Below are positions 1 through 6,346 of a stretch of 10,985 nt of DNA, piece after piece. The position numbers were made by a program, and so were the translations under genes. The stretch comes from JALOAP01 sp964632355. GTDB taxonomy: Bacteria > Chloroflexota > Dehalococcoidia > Tepidiformales > Tepidiformaceae. How positions within the stretch are numbered: the first letter of the stretch is position 1; each line of letters opens with the position of its first letter. The DNA lies in assembly GCA_964632355.1 (NCBI GenBank), contig CAZWBW010000092.1, forward strand, positions 1 through 10,985. The letters run 5' to 3'. The notes under the pieces are model-generated. The model did not search any database. It had not been told where the DNA came from and worked only from the letters and a program-made list of their open reading frames with translations.

Positions 1-527
1 TGCAGGGCAACTCGGGACAGGCGAACTACGGCGCGGCGAAGGCCGGCGTCGCGGGCCTCACCCGGGTGGCGGCGCGTGACCTCGGCCGCTATGGCGTGAC
101 GGTGAACGCGATTGCGCCGGGCGCGGCGACGCGGCTCACGGCGACCGTGCCCCAGTCGGCGCGGGAGCTGCGAGCGCAGCGGGGCATCGCGGCTGCCGGC
201 GGTTCGGCGAGCGCGGCCGCGGCCAACGAGCTCGTGAACAAGGCTGCGGAAGAGGCCGCTGCGATGCGCGGCCCCGACATGGTCGCGCCCATGACGGTGT
301 ACCTGCTCCTCGACGAGGCCTGGAACATCAACGGGCGCATCTTCCAGGTGGCGGGCGGCCATGTGGGGCTGCTGCAGGACATGTATCCGCCGTTCCGGAA
401 CATCTACAAGCACGGCAAGTGGACGCTGGACGAACTGCGGATGCTGGTCCCCACCCAGCTGATGCAGGGCATTCAGAACCCGGCGCCGCCGGCGGACGAC
501 ATCAAGGTCCCGGGCCGCGATCTCTAG
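1..527 (+). CDS. Short-chain dehydrogenase/reductase, MFE-2-like (3'-part only)
   Basis: This is the C-terminal part of an NAD(P)-dependent short-chain dehydrogenase; the Rossmann N-terminus lies outside the window, and the first full codon is at base 3. The catalytic YxxxK motif is visible, with Tyr at 27-29 and Lys at 39-41, inside a GQANYGAAKAG context, followed by VNAIAPGA. The GNxGQANY context and the tail around GRIFQVAGGHVGLL resemble the dehydrogenase unit of peroxisomal MFE-2-type multifunctional enzymes, so a (3R)-hydroxyacyl-CoA dehydrogenase role in fatty-acid breakdown is plausible but inferred. An Ala-rich stretch of about 35 residues (about 175-275) separates the catalytic part from the C-terminal segment, and a 40-residue tail follows the usual end of the fold. 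A GTG at 66 is an internal codon, not the start. The gene ends in TAG and is followed by a hairpin terminator. Confidence 0.9.
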   Translation, partial: QGNSGQANYGAAKAGVAGLTRVAARDLGRYGVTVNAIAPGAATRLTATVPQSARELRAQRGIAAAGGSASAAAANELVNKAAEEAAAMRGPDMVAPMTVYLLLDEAWNINGRIFQVAGGHVGLLQDMYPPFRNIYKHGKWTLDELRMLVPTQLMQGIQNPAPPADDIKVPGRDL

Positions 528-550
528 CCCGTTCGACCACGCCATCCAGC

Positions 551-580
551 AAGGGCCTGCCTCGAATGGGGCGGGCCCTT
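551..580 (+). terminator. Hairpin terminator after the dehydrogenase gene
   Basis: Arms 551-561 and 570-580 pair over 11 bp with one T-G wobble around an 8-base loop (562-569). The stem starts with AA and ends in TT, followed by a pyrimidine-rich CCTCTGTGTC rather than a clean T-run. It sits 24 bases after the dehydrogenase stop and before the larE promoter, where a terminator is expected. Efficiency is uncertain because the T-tract is poor. Confidence 0.6.
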
Positions 581-652
581 CCTCTGTGTCTGCGCAGCAC
601 AGTTTCATCGCAAGTTGTTGATTCGAGTGGCATGGTCCGAACCCGGCTGCGC

Positions 653-658
653 TACGAT
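653..658 (+). promoter_or_regulatory. Putative -10 box of larE (leaderless type)
   Basis: TACGAT fits the TANNNT -10 pattern and ends 7 bases before the ATG at 666, the spacing typical of leaderless transcripts. No Shine-Dalgarno sequence precedes either ATG at 657 or 666. The box overlaps the ATG at 657, which favours 666 if the promoter is real. No good -35 hexamer is seen at 17-18 bases. Confidence 0.4.
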
Positions 659-665
659 GGCCACC

Positions 666-1487
666 ATGGACCTGAGCGCGAAGCGAGAACAACTGACCGA
701 TACCCTGCGGAGCTACGGGTCGGTCATCGTAGCGTTCTCGGGCGGGGTGGACTCCACGTTTGTGGCGGCCGTGGCGCATGAGGCCCTGGGCGAGCGCGCG
801 CGCGCGGTCACAGGGCTGTCGCCGTCGGTGGCGCAGGAGGAGCGAGAAGAGGCCGCGGAGCTCGCGCGCCGGATCGGCATTGCGCACGAATTCGTCGAAA
901 CGCACGAGATCGAGAACCCGGAGTACGTTGCGAACAGCCCGATGCGGTGCTTCCACTGCAAGAACGAGCTGTACGGTGTGCTGGGCGCGATTGCGGAGGC
1001 GGCGAACGGCGCCGTCGTGGTCGATGGCACCAACGCGGACGACGCGGGTGACTGGCGGCCGGGGCGGCAGGCGGCGGCAAAGCACGGCGTTCGAAGCCCA
1101 CTGCTGGAACTCGGGTTCACCAAGGCGGAGATTCGCGAGCTTTCGAAGGAGATGGGGCTCCCGACGTGGGACAAACCCGCGATGGCGTGTCTCGCGAGCC
1201 GCATCCCCCATGGCACCCCGGTTACGGTAGAAGCGCTCGACCAGGTTGGCGCAGCGGAAGCAGTGCTACGGCGGCTCGGCATTCGGCAGCTGCGCGTGCG
1301 GCACCATGGGGACGTCGCGAGGATCGAGACGGACGCCGAGGGGATGGCGATCGTGTTCGCACCGGAGAACCGCGAGCTTGTGGTGGAGCGGCTACGCAAC
1401 CTGGGGTTCAAGCACGTGGCGCTCGATCTCGCAGGGTATCGAAGCGGGAGCATGAACGTGCCGGGTGTCGAGCGCGTGCAGGGCTAG
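666..1487 (+). CDS. larE: LarE, ATP-dependent sulfur transferase (PP-loop), [4Fe-4S] type
   Basis: LarE adenylates and sulfurates pyridinium-dicarboxylate mononucleotide during synthesis of the nickel-pincer nucleotide cofactor of lactate racemase and related enzymes. Counting from the ATG at 657 (276 residues, the usual family length), the PP-loop SGGVDS is at 28-33, GTNADD at 124-129, the DxRPG motif (here DWRPG) at 132-136, and a C-terminal RVRHHGDVARIE/DLAGYRSGSMN region is typical of LarE. Three cysteines, C98 and C101 (RCFHC) and C178 (MACLASR), match the arrangement reported for Thermotoga maritima LarE, which binds a [4Fe-4S] cluster carrying extra sulfide. The Lactobacillus enzyme instead sacrifices one cysteine per turnover. 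The start is 657 or 666; I give 666 because a -10-like box ends 7 bases before it and overlaps 657. A TTG at 615 is unlikely. No larB, larC or larA lies nearby. The stop overlaps the stop of the convergent pyrE-like gene by 4 bases. Confidence 0.9.
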   Translation: MDLSAKREQLTDTLRSYGSVIVAFSGGVDSTFVAAVAHEALGERARAVTGLSPSVAQEEREEAAELARRIGIAHEFVETHEIENPEYVANSPMRCFHCKNELYGVLGAIAEAANGAVVVDGTNADDAGDWRPGRQAAAKHGVRSPLLELGFTKAEIRELSKEMGLPTWDKPAMACLASRIPHGTPVTVEALDQVGAAEAVLRRLGIRQLRVRHHGDVARIETDAEGMAIVFAPENRELVVERLRNLGFKHVALDLAGYRSGSMNVPGVERVQG

Positions 1488-2134
1488 TCGCGATTGTTTC
1501 GCGATTGGATGTACTCCATCGAGCGCCGGTACCACTCCTCTTCGATGTGCCCGGCAGACATGAGGTAGGTGACGATCTGTTCGAGCGTCAGGATGGAGAC
1601 GAGATTGATTCCCGCCTGCTTCAGGGCCGCGCGTCCACCTTCCTGGCGGTCGACGAGGGTGACGGCGTCCTTCACGACGAGGCCCGCTTCGGTGAGCGTC
1701 GCGGCGGTCTGGAGGATCGAGCCGCCACCGGTGATCAGGTCGTCGATAATGAGGCAGGTCTGGCCGCGAACGTAGATCCCTTCGATGACGTCGGCCTTCT
1801 CGGTAGCGGGCGGGTGGATGTAGATCATCGGCGAGTTGACCGCGAGCGAGAACGCGGTCGCGATGTGGAGACCGCCGAAGGGGACGCCAGCCACAAGGGA
1901 GAAGGGCTGCACCTGCGGATGGCGCATCGACATCAGGGTTTCGAGTTCTTCGCGGATGATGCGTGCGCAGCGGGAGAGCGCCTTCGGGTTCGAGATGAGG
2001 CGGCGAAGGTTGATATAGACGGGGGAATGGACCGCGGTTCGGCCGAGGGTGAAATCGCCGAATTCGATGGCGTCCAGTTTCCAGAGTTCCTCGGCAAGCC
2101 AGAGGTTGCCGGCGGGTTTCGACGACTTGGTCAA
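1484..2134 (-). CDS. pyrE: Orotate phosphoribosyltransferase-like protein
   Basis: OPRT joins orotate and PRPP to give OMP in pyrimidine synthesis. The 216-residue product has the type I phosphoribosyltransferase fold: the PRPP-binding motif CLIIDDLITGGGS at 127-139 (usually ..DDxxTTGGS), VAGVPFGG at 81-88, and HSPVYINLR at 36-44, which matches the OPRT orotate-side segment. The stretch from EGIYVRGQTC to TLVDRQEGG closely follows the OPRT half of human UMP synthase. The flexible catalytic loop, usually RKExKxHG, reads IHPPATEKADVIEG (106-119), so the canonical Arg-Lys pair is replaced by His-Pro and the loop is about two residues shorter. The only common bacterial start between the upstream in-frame stop and the conserved N-terminus is TTG at 2134; it is preceded by GGAG six bases away. 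The gene stands alone and is convergent with larE, overlapping it by 4 bases. OPRT is the best call, but another PRTase substrate is possible. Confidence 0.85.
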   Translation of the reverse strand: MTKSSKPAGNLWLAEELWKLDAIEFGDFTLGRTAVHSPVYINLRRLISNPKALSRCARIIREELETLMSMRHPQVQPFSLVAGVPFGGLHIATAFSLAVNSPMIYIHPPATEKADVIEGIYVRGQTCLIIDDLITGGGSILQTAATLTEAGLVVKDAVTLVDRQEGGRAALKQAGINLVSILTLEQIVTYLMSAGHIEEEWYRRSMEYIQSRNNRD

Positions 2135-2176
2135 CGGTTGCTCCAGGTCGAGGCCATCCGCGCACCTCGGGGCGAC

Positions 2177-2183
2177 TACGATA
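2177..2183. promoter_or_regulatory. Overlapping -10-like boxes between pyrE-like and SnoaL-like genes
   Basis: On the plus strand TACGAT lies at 2177-2182; on the minus strand the same bases read TATCGT (2183-2178). Both fit TANNNT, so this could be the shared -10 region of divergent promoters: one about 40 bases upstream of the pyrE-like TTG, the other well over 100 bases upstream of the SnoaL-like ATG. No -35 box sits at ideal spacing for either strand. Low confidence. Confidence 0.3.
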
Positions 2184-2208
2184 GCGCCTTTTCGTGGGGT
2201 ACGGGTAA

Positions 2209-2223
2209 GTCAAGATGTCAAGA
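2209..2223. repeat. Tandem 7-bp direct repeat in divergent intergenic region
   Basis: GTCAAGA occurs at 2209-2215 and again at 2217-2223, an 8-bp period. On the minus strand this reads as two successive TTGAC elements, including a full TTGACA at 2221-2216, upstream of the pyrE-like gene. It could be a duplicated -35-like or activator-binding element, but the spacing to the TATCGT box (24 or 32 bases) is too long for a normal promoter. Confidence 0.4.
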
Positions 2224-2304
2224 AATTCGCTTGCGCGCCACCCCGCGGCGGTTCGGTCGGCAGGAACGGGTACCAGAGGCTCGATTTCCCGGAGGGAGGA
2301 ACCG

Positions 2305-2751
2305 ATGAGCACCTCGAACGCTGACCTCTACCGCCGGTGGCTGCTGGAGATGTGGAACGGACAGCCCGAACTCGCCGACGAACTGGTGACCCCCGACTTC
2401 GTGGTGCACCAGGCTCGGACCGACGGTGCGGAATCGGAGGCGCGCCGGGGACCCGACGCGGTGAAGGAGATGATCGCGATGGGCCACGCACCGTTCGAGG
2501 GGCTCAGGTTCGAAATCGAGGTTGGGCCGATCTCCGAAGGGGAATACGTCGCGGCACGGTGGCGGGGCCAGGGGAGGTACCGGGGCGGCATGCCGGGAGC
2601 GACCGCGCCCGCGGGAACCGAGGTGACGTTCGGCGGTATGGACATCCTCCGGGTGGAGGACGGGCGCTTCGCGGAGTACTGGGTGAGTTCCGACGGGCTT
2701 TCGCTGATGGAGCAGCTTGGCGCGCTGGGCGGGCAGGCTCAGGAGGACTGA
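2305..2751 (+). CDS. SnoaL-like (ester cyclase family) protein
   Basis: A 148-residue protein of the SnoaL/NTF2-like superfamily, small cone-shaped folds that act as cyclases, isomerases or hydrolases or simply bind small molecules. The family pattern is visible: an N-terminal helix LYRRWLLEMWN, DELVTPDFVVHQ (about 25-36), RGPDAVKEMI, the long strands around EYVAARWRGQGRY, and the C-terminal EDGRFAEYWVSSD, where the ester-cyclase group usually has a W.. D/S ending. The substrate cannot be told. The start is ATG 2305 with GGAGG at 2295-2299, five bases upstream. It is a single gene: upstream is the divergent pyrE-like gene, and downstream the last 13 bases overlap the end of the convergent DUF4129 gene. 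The second SnoaL-like gene near 7400 belongs to the same superfamily but is not obviously a close copy. Confidence 0.85.
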   Translation: MSTSNADLYRRWLLEMWNGQPELADELVTPDFVVHQARTDGAESEARRGPDAVKEMIAMGHAPFEGLRFEIEVGPISEGEYVAARWRGQGRYRGGMPGATAPAGTEVTFGGMDILRVEDGRFAEYWVSSDGLSLMEQLGALGGQAQED

Positions 2752-4076
2752 CGCCACCGCTGCTCGAGTTCGGCGACGACGGCGGAGTCGGGCGGACGCG
2801 AGCCGTACCGGGCGGCTTCGAAGGCGCGGGTTATGTCATCAGTGACGGTTGACCGAAAGACGCGCTGGAGCCGCGGCGCGTACTCCTCCGGTGTCTCGGC
2901 GGGCTCTCGAGGTTCACCGGACCGCTCTGCGCGTGCGAGGACGTCGAAGTAGAGCCGTTCGGCGTCCGAGGCCGCGCCTGGGCGGGGTTCGGCCGGCCTG
3001 CGCCGAAGGAGCCGGGCGGCGAACCCGCGGAGGTCTTCGCCGATGCTGCCTGCGGCTGAGGTGGTGGAATCCGCGTCGGGGCGGCTCTGCAGCCGGCGGC
3101 GAAGGCGCGTGAACCAGGCGATGACCCCGGCCGCTATCGCGACAGCAATCACCAGCGCCAGCCCACGCAGCAGGAAGCGGCTCGCCTGCACGAACTGGCC
3201 GGAGTCGCGTTCATCGCGGTCCGGGTTGGTTTCGCTGATGGTCTCGCGGAGGTTCTCAGTGATCTGAGGGAACTCCGCGTTTGCGAAGAGTGCGCGCAGG
3301 AGCTGTTCGAGCAGCCATGCCGGCGGAGTGAGCACGATGGTGAGGATCACCTCGACGGCGCGGCCAAGAACCGGCCCGATGGTGGTGCCGAGGAGGCCGA
3401 ACATCACCCAGAACACCGCGACCGAGAGGACGGTCAGCAACGCGGTGAAACCGAGCAGGGTGGAGACGATGCCGCCGGCTCGGAGGTCGCCGATGGTGGC
3501 GTCGCTCAGCGCCAGCTGCGAGCAGGCGAGCGCAAGCACTGCAGTGGCGTAGAAGGCTGCCGCGCCGCGAGCTACTTCGCCTGACCGGTCCGTTCCCGCG
3601 GCAAGGACGACGATTGCGGTGACGGCGATGAATGGCAGGCTTAGCGTGCGGGGAACCATCTCGAGTTCGACGTCGTCGGTCGCACGGGTTGCCCCGCGGA
3701 TCCAGGCTGCGACGAGCACGATGGCGGAGGGAATGGCGGCCGGGTGGTTGCGGAGCGTGGCTTCGGCGCCGTCCATGAACTCGCCGATCCAGCCGAAGTC
3801 CCAGATGGCGACATCGTCCGCGAGCGAGATGCGGAGCGAGCCGTAGATTGCGACGAACGCGGTGGCGGCGACGAGCATCGCGAAACGCGACGCGGGAAGT
3901 TCCCAGCCTTCGGCGAACCAGACGACGGCGAACCCGGTGAGGGTCACGAGGACCAGCAGGACGGCCGGGACGGCGCCGGCGTGGTGGTCGTGGCTCGCCG
4001 CGATCCACTCGGCCAGCGTGTAGATCGCGAGGGCCTCGGCGGCCAGCAGGCAGGTGATCGCCGCCGCGCGAATCAT
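2739..4076 (-). CDS. Multi-pass membrane protein with C-terminal DUF4129 domain
   Basis: The product is 445 residues long. About eight or nine hydrophobic segments fill residues 1-325 (for example 1-23, 37-54, 66-82, 113-126, 145-160, 172-190, 203-234, 238-260, 303-322). A charged linker with RLRRR follows, and then a soluble DUF4129 domain at about 371-427 (RLYFDVLARAER, ETPEEYAPRL, FEAARYG). Many relatives are fused to a transglutaminase-like domain (TgpA type); none is present here. It is the last gene of a MoxR-DUF58-DUF4129 operon. Its ATG shares ATGA (4076-4073) with the DUF58 stop, and a consensus AGGAGGT lies at 4089-4083 on the minus strand, so it has its own strong ribosome site. 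The role is likely membrane anchor or partner of the MoxR/DUF58 pair; the exact function is unknown. The stop overlaps the convergent SnoaL-like gene by 13 bases. Confidence 0.85.
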   Translation of the reverse strand: MIRAAAITCLLAAEALAIYTLAEWIAASHDHHAGAVPAVLLVLVTLTGFAVVWFAEGWELPASRFAMLVAATAFVAIYGSLRISLADDVAIWDFGWIGEFMDGAEATLRNHPAAIPSAIVLVAAWIRGATRATDDVELEMVPRTLSLPFIAVTAIVVLAAGTDRSGEVARGAAAFYATAVLALACSQLALSDATIGDLRAGGIVSTLLGFTALLTVLSVAVFWVMFGLLGTTIGPVLGRAVEVILTIVLTPPAWLLEQLLRALFANAEFPQITENLRETISETNPDRDERDSGQFVQASRFLLRGLALVIAVAIAAGVIAWFTRLRRRLQSRPDADSTTSAAGSIGEDLRGFAARLLRRRPAEPRPGAASDAERLYFDVLARAERSGEPREPAETPEEYAPRLQRVFRSTVTDDITRAFEAARYGSRPPDSAVVAELEQRWRQSS

Positions 4077-5284
4077 GCGGTGACCTCCTGCCGTTCGAAG
4101 GCGCGGCCGATGGCGTGCACCGGGATGCCGGGCGGGACCCCTTCGAGCGCGCGATCGGAGGTGGCGAGCACGAACACCTGGTGCCCTTCACCTGCGAGAC
4201 GGGACAGGACCCCGGCCAGCGAACCCGGGACGAGCGACGCCACGACGACTACCGTTGAACCGGCCGGGATGCGTGCCGCCTCGCGCAGGATAGCCCCGGC
4301 GAGGTCTCCCATGGTCAGCGGCTGGATGACGGCGAGCGCTTCGAGGATCCGGGTCAGTTGGTCGCGGGCGCGGGAGGGCGCGAGCCGAATCGGCCGGTCG
4401 GCGTCCGGGTAGGAGCCGTTCGCCAGCAAACCGACGGCGTAGCGCTGCCCGGCTGCCCACACGGCCACCGATGCGGCAACCGACACCGTTCGCTCGAGTT
4501 CGTCCTTGAGATAGCCCTCCCAGACGTGGTGCATCGTGTCGATGTTGAGGGCGATGTAGAGCTGCTGCGTGGCCGACGGCTCGTAGACGCGGGAGGTGAG
4601 GTCGCCGGTGCGGGCGGTGGCCTTCCAGTCGATGCGCCGGAGAGGGTCGCCGGGACGGTATTCGCGGAGGCCGGCGATGCGGAGCGGGTCTTCGAAGATG
4701 CGGCTGCCGCCCTTTCGTTCGCCGAACGGGCGGTCGGCAGGGAGGCCGAGGTCCTCCATGGTGTAGACGCGGGGGAAGACGAGCAGGTGGTCAACGCGCT
4801 CATCGTCCAGGTGGCCGGGGAAAACGCCGAGGAGGTCGGCGGAGGCAATGGTGGCGGGGCCAACCTGGTGGTAGCCGCGGTCGGCCGGTTTCAGCGTGAC
4901 CCGCCAGTTCCGTCGTTCGTACCAGCCGATGGCGCCGCGCCGAACGAGCCAACTCAGGCCGGGAACGGCGTGGGCGGCCAGCGATTCCCCCTCGACTTCG
5001 AGCGGGTCGGCGAGGGCGAGCCGCCATTCGAACCACGGTAGCGGGAGGGCTTTGCGGTTCTCTAGCTCGATGGCGAGCGGCACCGTCTCGCCGATGAACA
5101 CGCGGCGTTCGGCGAGATCTCGACGTAGAGACACGCGATCGAAGAGGTGGCGGCTCCAGAACCGGCTGATGCCGCCGATAAGCAGGACGACAAAGCCTAC
5201 CGCGGAGATGACGGGCTGGCTCGCAGCGAAGCCGACGAGGATGAGGAGAGCACCAACCGGGAGCCAGGCATCGCGGAAGGGCAT
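4073..5284 (-). CDS. DUF58 domain-containing protein
   Basis: The product is 403 residues long. Two hydrophobic segments near the N-terminus (about 8-24 and 26-40) should anchor it in the membrane. A beta-rich region follows (about 50-175, GETVPLAIELENRKALPLP, RGYHQVGP), and then the DUF58 signature REYRPGDPLRRIDWKATAR at 207-225. The C-terminal part has a von Willebrand A-like fold whose metal-site motif (normally DxSxS) reads NIDTMHH at about 248-253, so the MIDAS looks degenerate. DUF58 proteins are usually encoded with MoxR ATPases and are thought to act with them in protein activation or assembly, often around the cell envelope. The ATG at 5284 overlaps the MoxR stop by one base (TGATG) and no Shine-Dalgarno is seen, which suggests translational coupling. 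Downstream it overlaps the DUF4129 start by 4 bases. Confidence 0.92.
   Translation of the reverse strand: MPFRDAWLPVGALLILVGFAASQPVISAVGFVVLLIGGISRFWSRHLFDRVSLRRDLAERRVFIGETVPLAIELENRKALPLPWFEWRLALADPLEVEGESLAAHAVPGLSWLVRRGAIGWYERRNWRVTLKPADRGYHQVGPATIASADLLGVFPGHLDDERVDHLLVFPRVYTMEDLGLPADRPFGERKGGSRIFEDPLRIAGLREYRPGDPLRRIDWKATARTGDLTSRVYEPSATQQLYIALNIDTMHHVWEGYLKDELERTVSVAASVAVWAAGQRYAVGLLANGSYPDADRPIRLAPSRARDQLTRILEALAVIQPLTMGDLAGAILREAARIPAGSTVVVVASLVPGSLAGVLSRLAGEGHQVFVLATSDRALEGVPPGIPVHAIGRAFERQEVTA
4083..4089 (-). promoter_or_regulatory. Consensus Shine-Dalgarno site of the DUF4129 gene
   Basis: AGGAGGT on the minus strand, six bases before the ATG at 4076, lies inside the 3' end of the DUF58 gene. 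It is the best ribosome site in the window and fixes the start despite the 4-base overlap with the upstream stop. Confidence 0.75.
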
Positions 5285-6264
5285 CAGCGTTCGACGGGCA
5301 CGGGGACGCGCGCGAGGATTTCGGCGAGCAGCTCGTCGACGCCGCGCCCCCGAAGGCGGGCCTGCGTCGAGAGGATAAGGCGGTGCGGGAGGACATAGGC
5401 GGCCATCTGCTTCACGTCGTCGGGAAGCACGAAGTCCCGGCCGTTGATGGCAGCGAGCGCGCGTGAGGCGCGGAAGAGCGCGAGACTGGCCCGGGGGCTG
5501 GCACCGAGTTCGAACGCCGGGTCTTCGCGAGTGGCGCGAACGATTTGCACGGCGTAACGGCGCACCGAAGGGTCCACGTGCAGGGAGCGGAGGGCCCGCG
5601 CAAGCCGCACAAGCTCGTCTGCTTCGATGACCGGTTCGAGCGAGTCGAGCGGGTTCTCGCTTTCGAACCGTTCGAGGATCTGGTCCTCGGCGTCTTCGTC
5701 CGGGTACCCGAGCTTCAGGCGCAGGAGGAAGCGATCGAGCTGCGCTTCGGGCAGAGGGAAGGTGCCTTCGAGTTCGACCGGGTTTTGCGTCGCGAGCACC
5801 AGGAAGGGGCTGGGAAGGCGGGTGGTCACGCCTTCGACGGTGAGCTGCCGCTCCTCCATCGCTTCGAGGAGGGCCGCCTGCGTCCGGGGCGTGGCACGGT
5901 TGATTTCGTCGGCGAGAACGACCTGTGCGATGAGCGGCCCTTCGCGGAAGACGAATTCACCGAGTTTCTGGTTGTAGTAGTTGATGCCGGTGATGTCGGA
6001 AGGCATCAGGTCGGGCGTGAACTGGATGCGGCGAAACGTGCAGCCGAGGGAGCGCGCGATAGAGCGGGCGAGCGTCGTCTTCCCGGTGCCCGGGACGTCC
6101 TCGAGGAGGATGTGGCCCTCGGTGAGCAGCGCGACGAGCGCGAGGCGCACGACTTCCTCGTTGCCCACGATGACCCGCTGGATGTTCGCCTGGAGGCGCT
6201 CCGCGGTTGATCGAATCAGGTCGACATCAGCCTGCGAGAGGCGAGCTTGTTCGGCAGTAGACAC
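5284..6264 (-). CDS. MoxR-family AAA+ ATPase
   Basis: A MoxR-type AAA+ ATPase, chaperone-like, using ATP to remodel or activate partners such as DUF58/vWA proteins. Counting from the GTG at 6264 (326 residues, a usual family length): Walker A DVPGTGKTT at 56-64, FTPDLMPSDITG at 82-93, Walker B VVLADEINRA with D119 and E120, then the sensor-1 region LATQNPVELEGTFPLPEAQLDRF, and the C-terminal lid with GASPRASLAL. The start is chosen at GTG 6264 because GGAGG lies four bases upstream. The alternative ATG at 6285 has no Shine-Dalgarno and overlaps a TACGAT -10-like box (6289-6284), and an even earlier start at 6324 extends towards the divergent gene's promoter. It is first in the operon with DUF58 and DUF4129; its stop and the DUF58 start share one base. 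Function within the cell is inferred from family context only. Confidence 0.93.
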   Translation of the reverse strand: MSTAEQARLSQADVDLIRSTAERLQANIQRVIVGNEEVVRLALVALLTEGHILLEDVPGTGKTTLARSIARSLGCTFRRIQFTPDLMPSDITGINYYNQKLGEFVFREGPLIAQVVLADEINRATPRTQAALLEAMEERQLTVEGVTTRLPSPFLVLATQNPVELEGTFPLPEAQLDRFLLRLKLGYPDEDAEDQILERFESENPLDSLEPVIEADELVRLARALRSLHVDPSVRRYAVQIVRATREDPAFELGASPRASLALFRASRALAAINGRDFVLPDDVKQMAAYVLPHRLILSTQARLRGRGVDELLAEILARVPVPVER

Positions 6265-6283
6265 CTTCCCTCCGTGATGCGGC

Positions 6284-6289
6284 ATCGTA
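6284..6289 (-). promoter_or_regulatory. Putative -10 box of the MoxR-DUF58-DUF4129 operon
   Basis: TACGAT on the minus strand (6289-6284) fits TANNNT and would start transcription about 13 bases before the GTG at 6264, leaving just room for the GGAGG ribosome site. The same hexamer occurs before larE. The -35 position holds no recognisable hexamer. Confidence 0.4.
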
Positions 6290-6334
6290 CGCTGCTGAAT
6301 CGCGGTGCGCGACCGTCGTAGCACGGGTCTCGGT

Positions 6335-6340
6335 TAGACT
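6335..6340 (+). promoter_or_regulatory. Putative -10 box of the MBL-fold gene (leaderless type)
   Basis: TAGACT fits TANNNT and ends six bases before the GTG at 6347; there is no Shine-Dalgarno. This spacing suggests a leaderless transcript. It faces the divergent MoxR operon promoter about 50 bases away. Confidence 0.4.
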
Positions 6341-6346
6341 CGTCGC

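Noticed and set aside
615..665. TTG start at 615 for larE
   Set aside because: It adds residues not seen in the family and would run through the probable promoter; the ATGs at 657/666 give normal length.
713..1453. Minus-strand open frame of 246 codons
   Set aside because: Antisense to larE, Ser/Arg/Ala-rich, no motif.
1166..2308. Long plus-strand open frame of 380 codons across larE's end and the pyrE-like gene
   Set aside because: It is antisense to the pyrE-like gene, which has clear phosphoribosyltransferase motifs; the frame is an artefact of GC-rich codon use.
5545..6210. Plus-strand open frame of 221 codons
   Set aside because: Antisense shadow of the MoxR gene; no recognisable domain and very charged composition.
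6265..6324. Longer N-terminus for the MoxR protein (starts at 6285 or 6324)
   Set aside because: No ribosome site before either; a -10-like box overlaps 6285, while GTG 6264 has GGAGG upstream.
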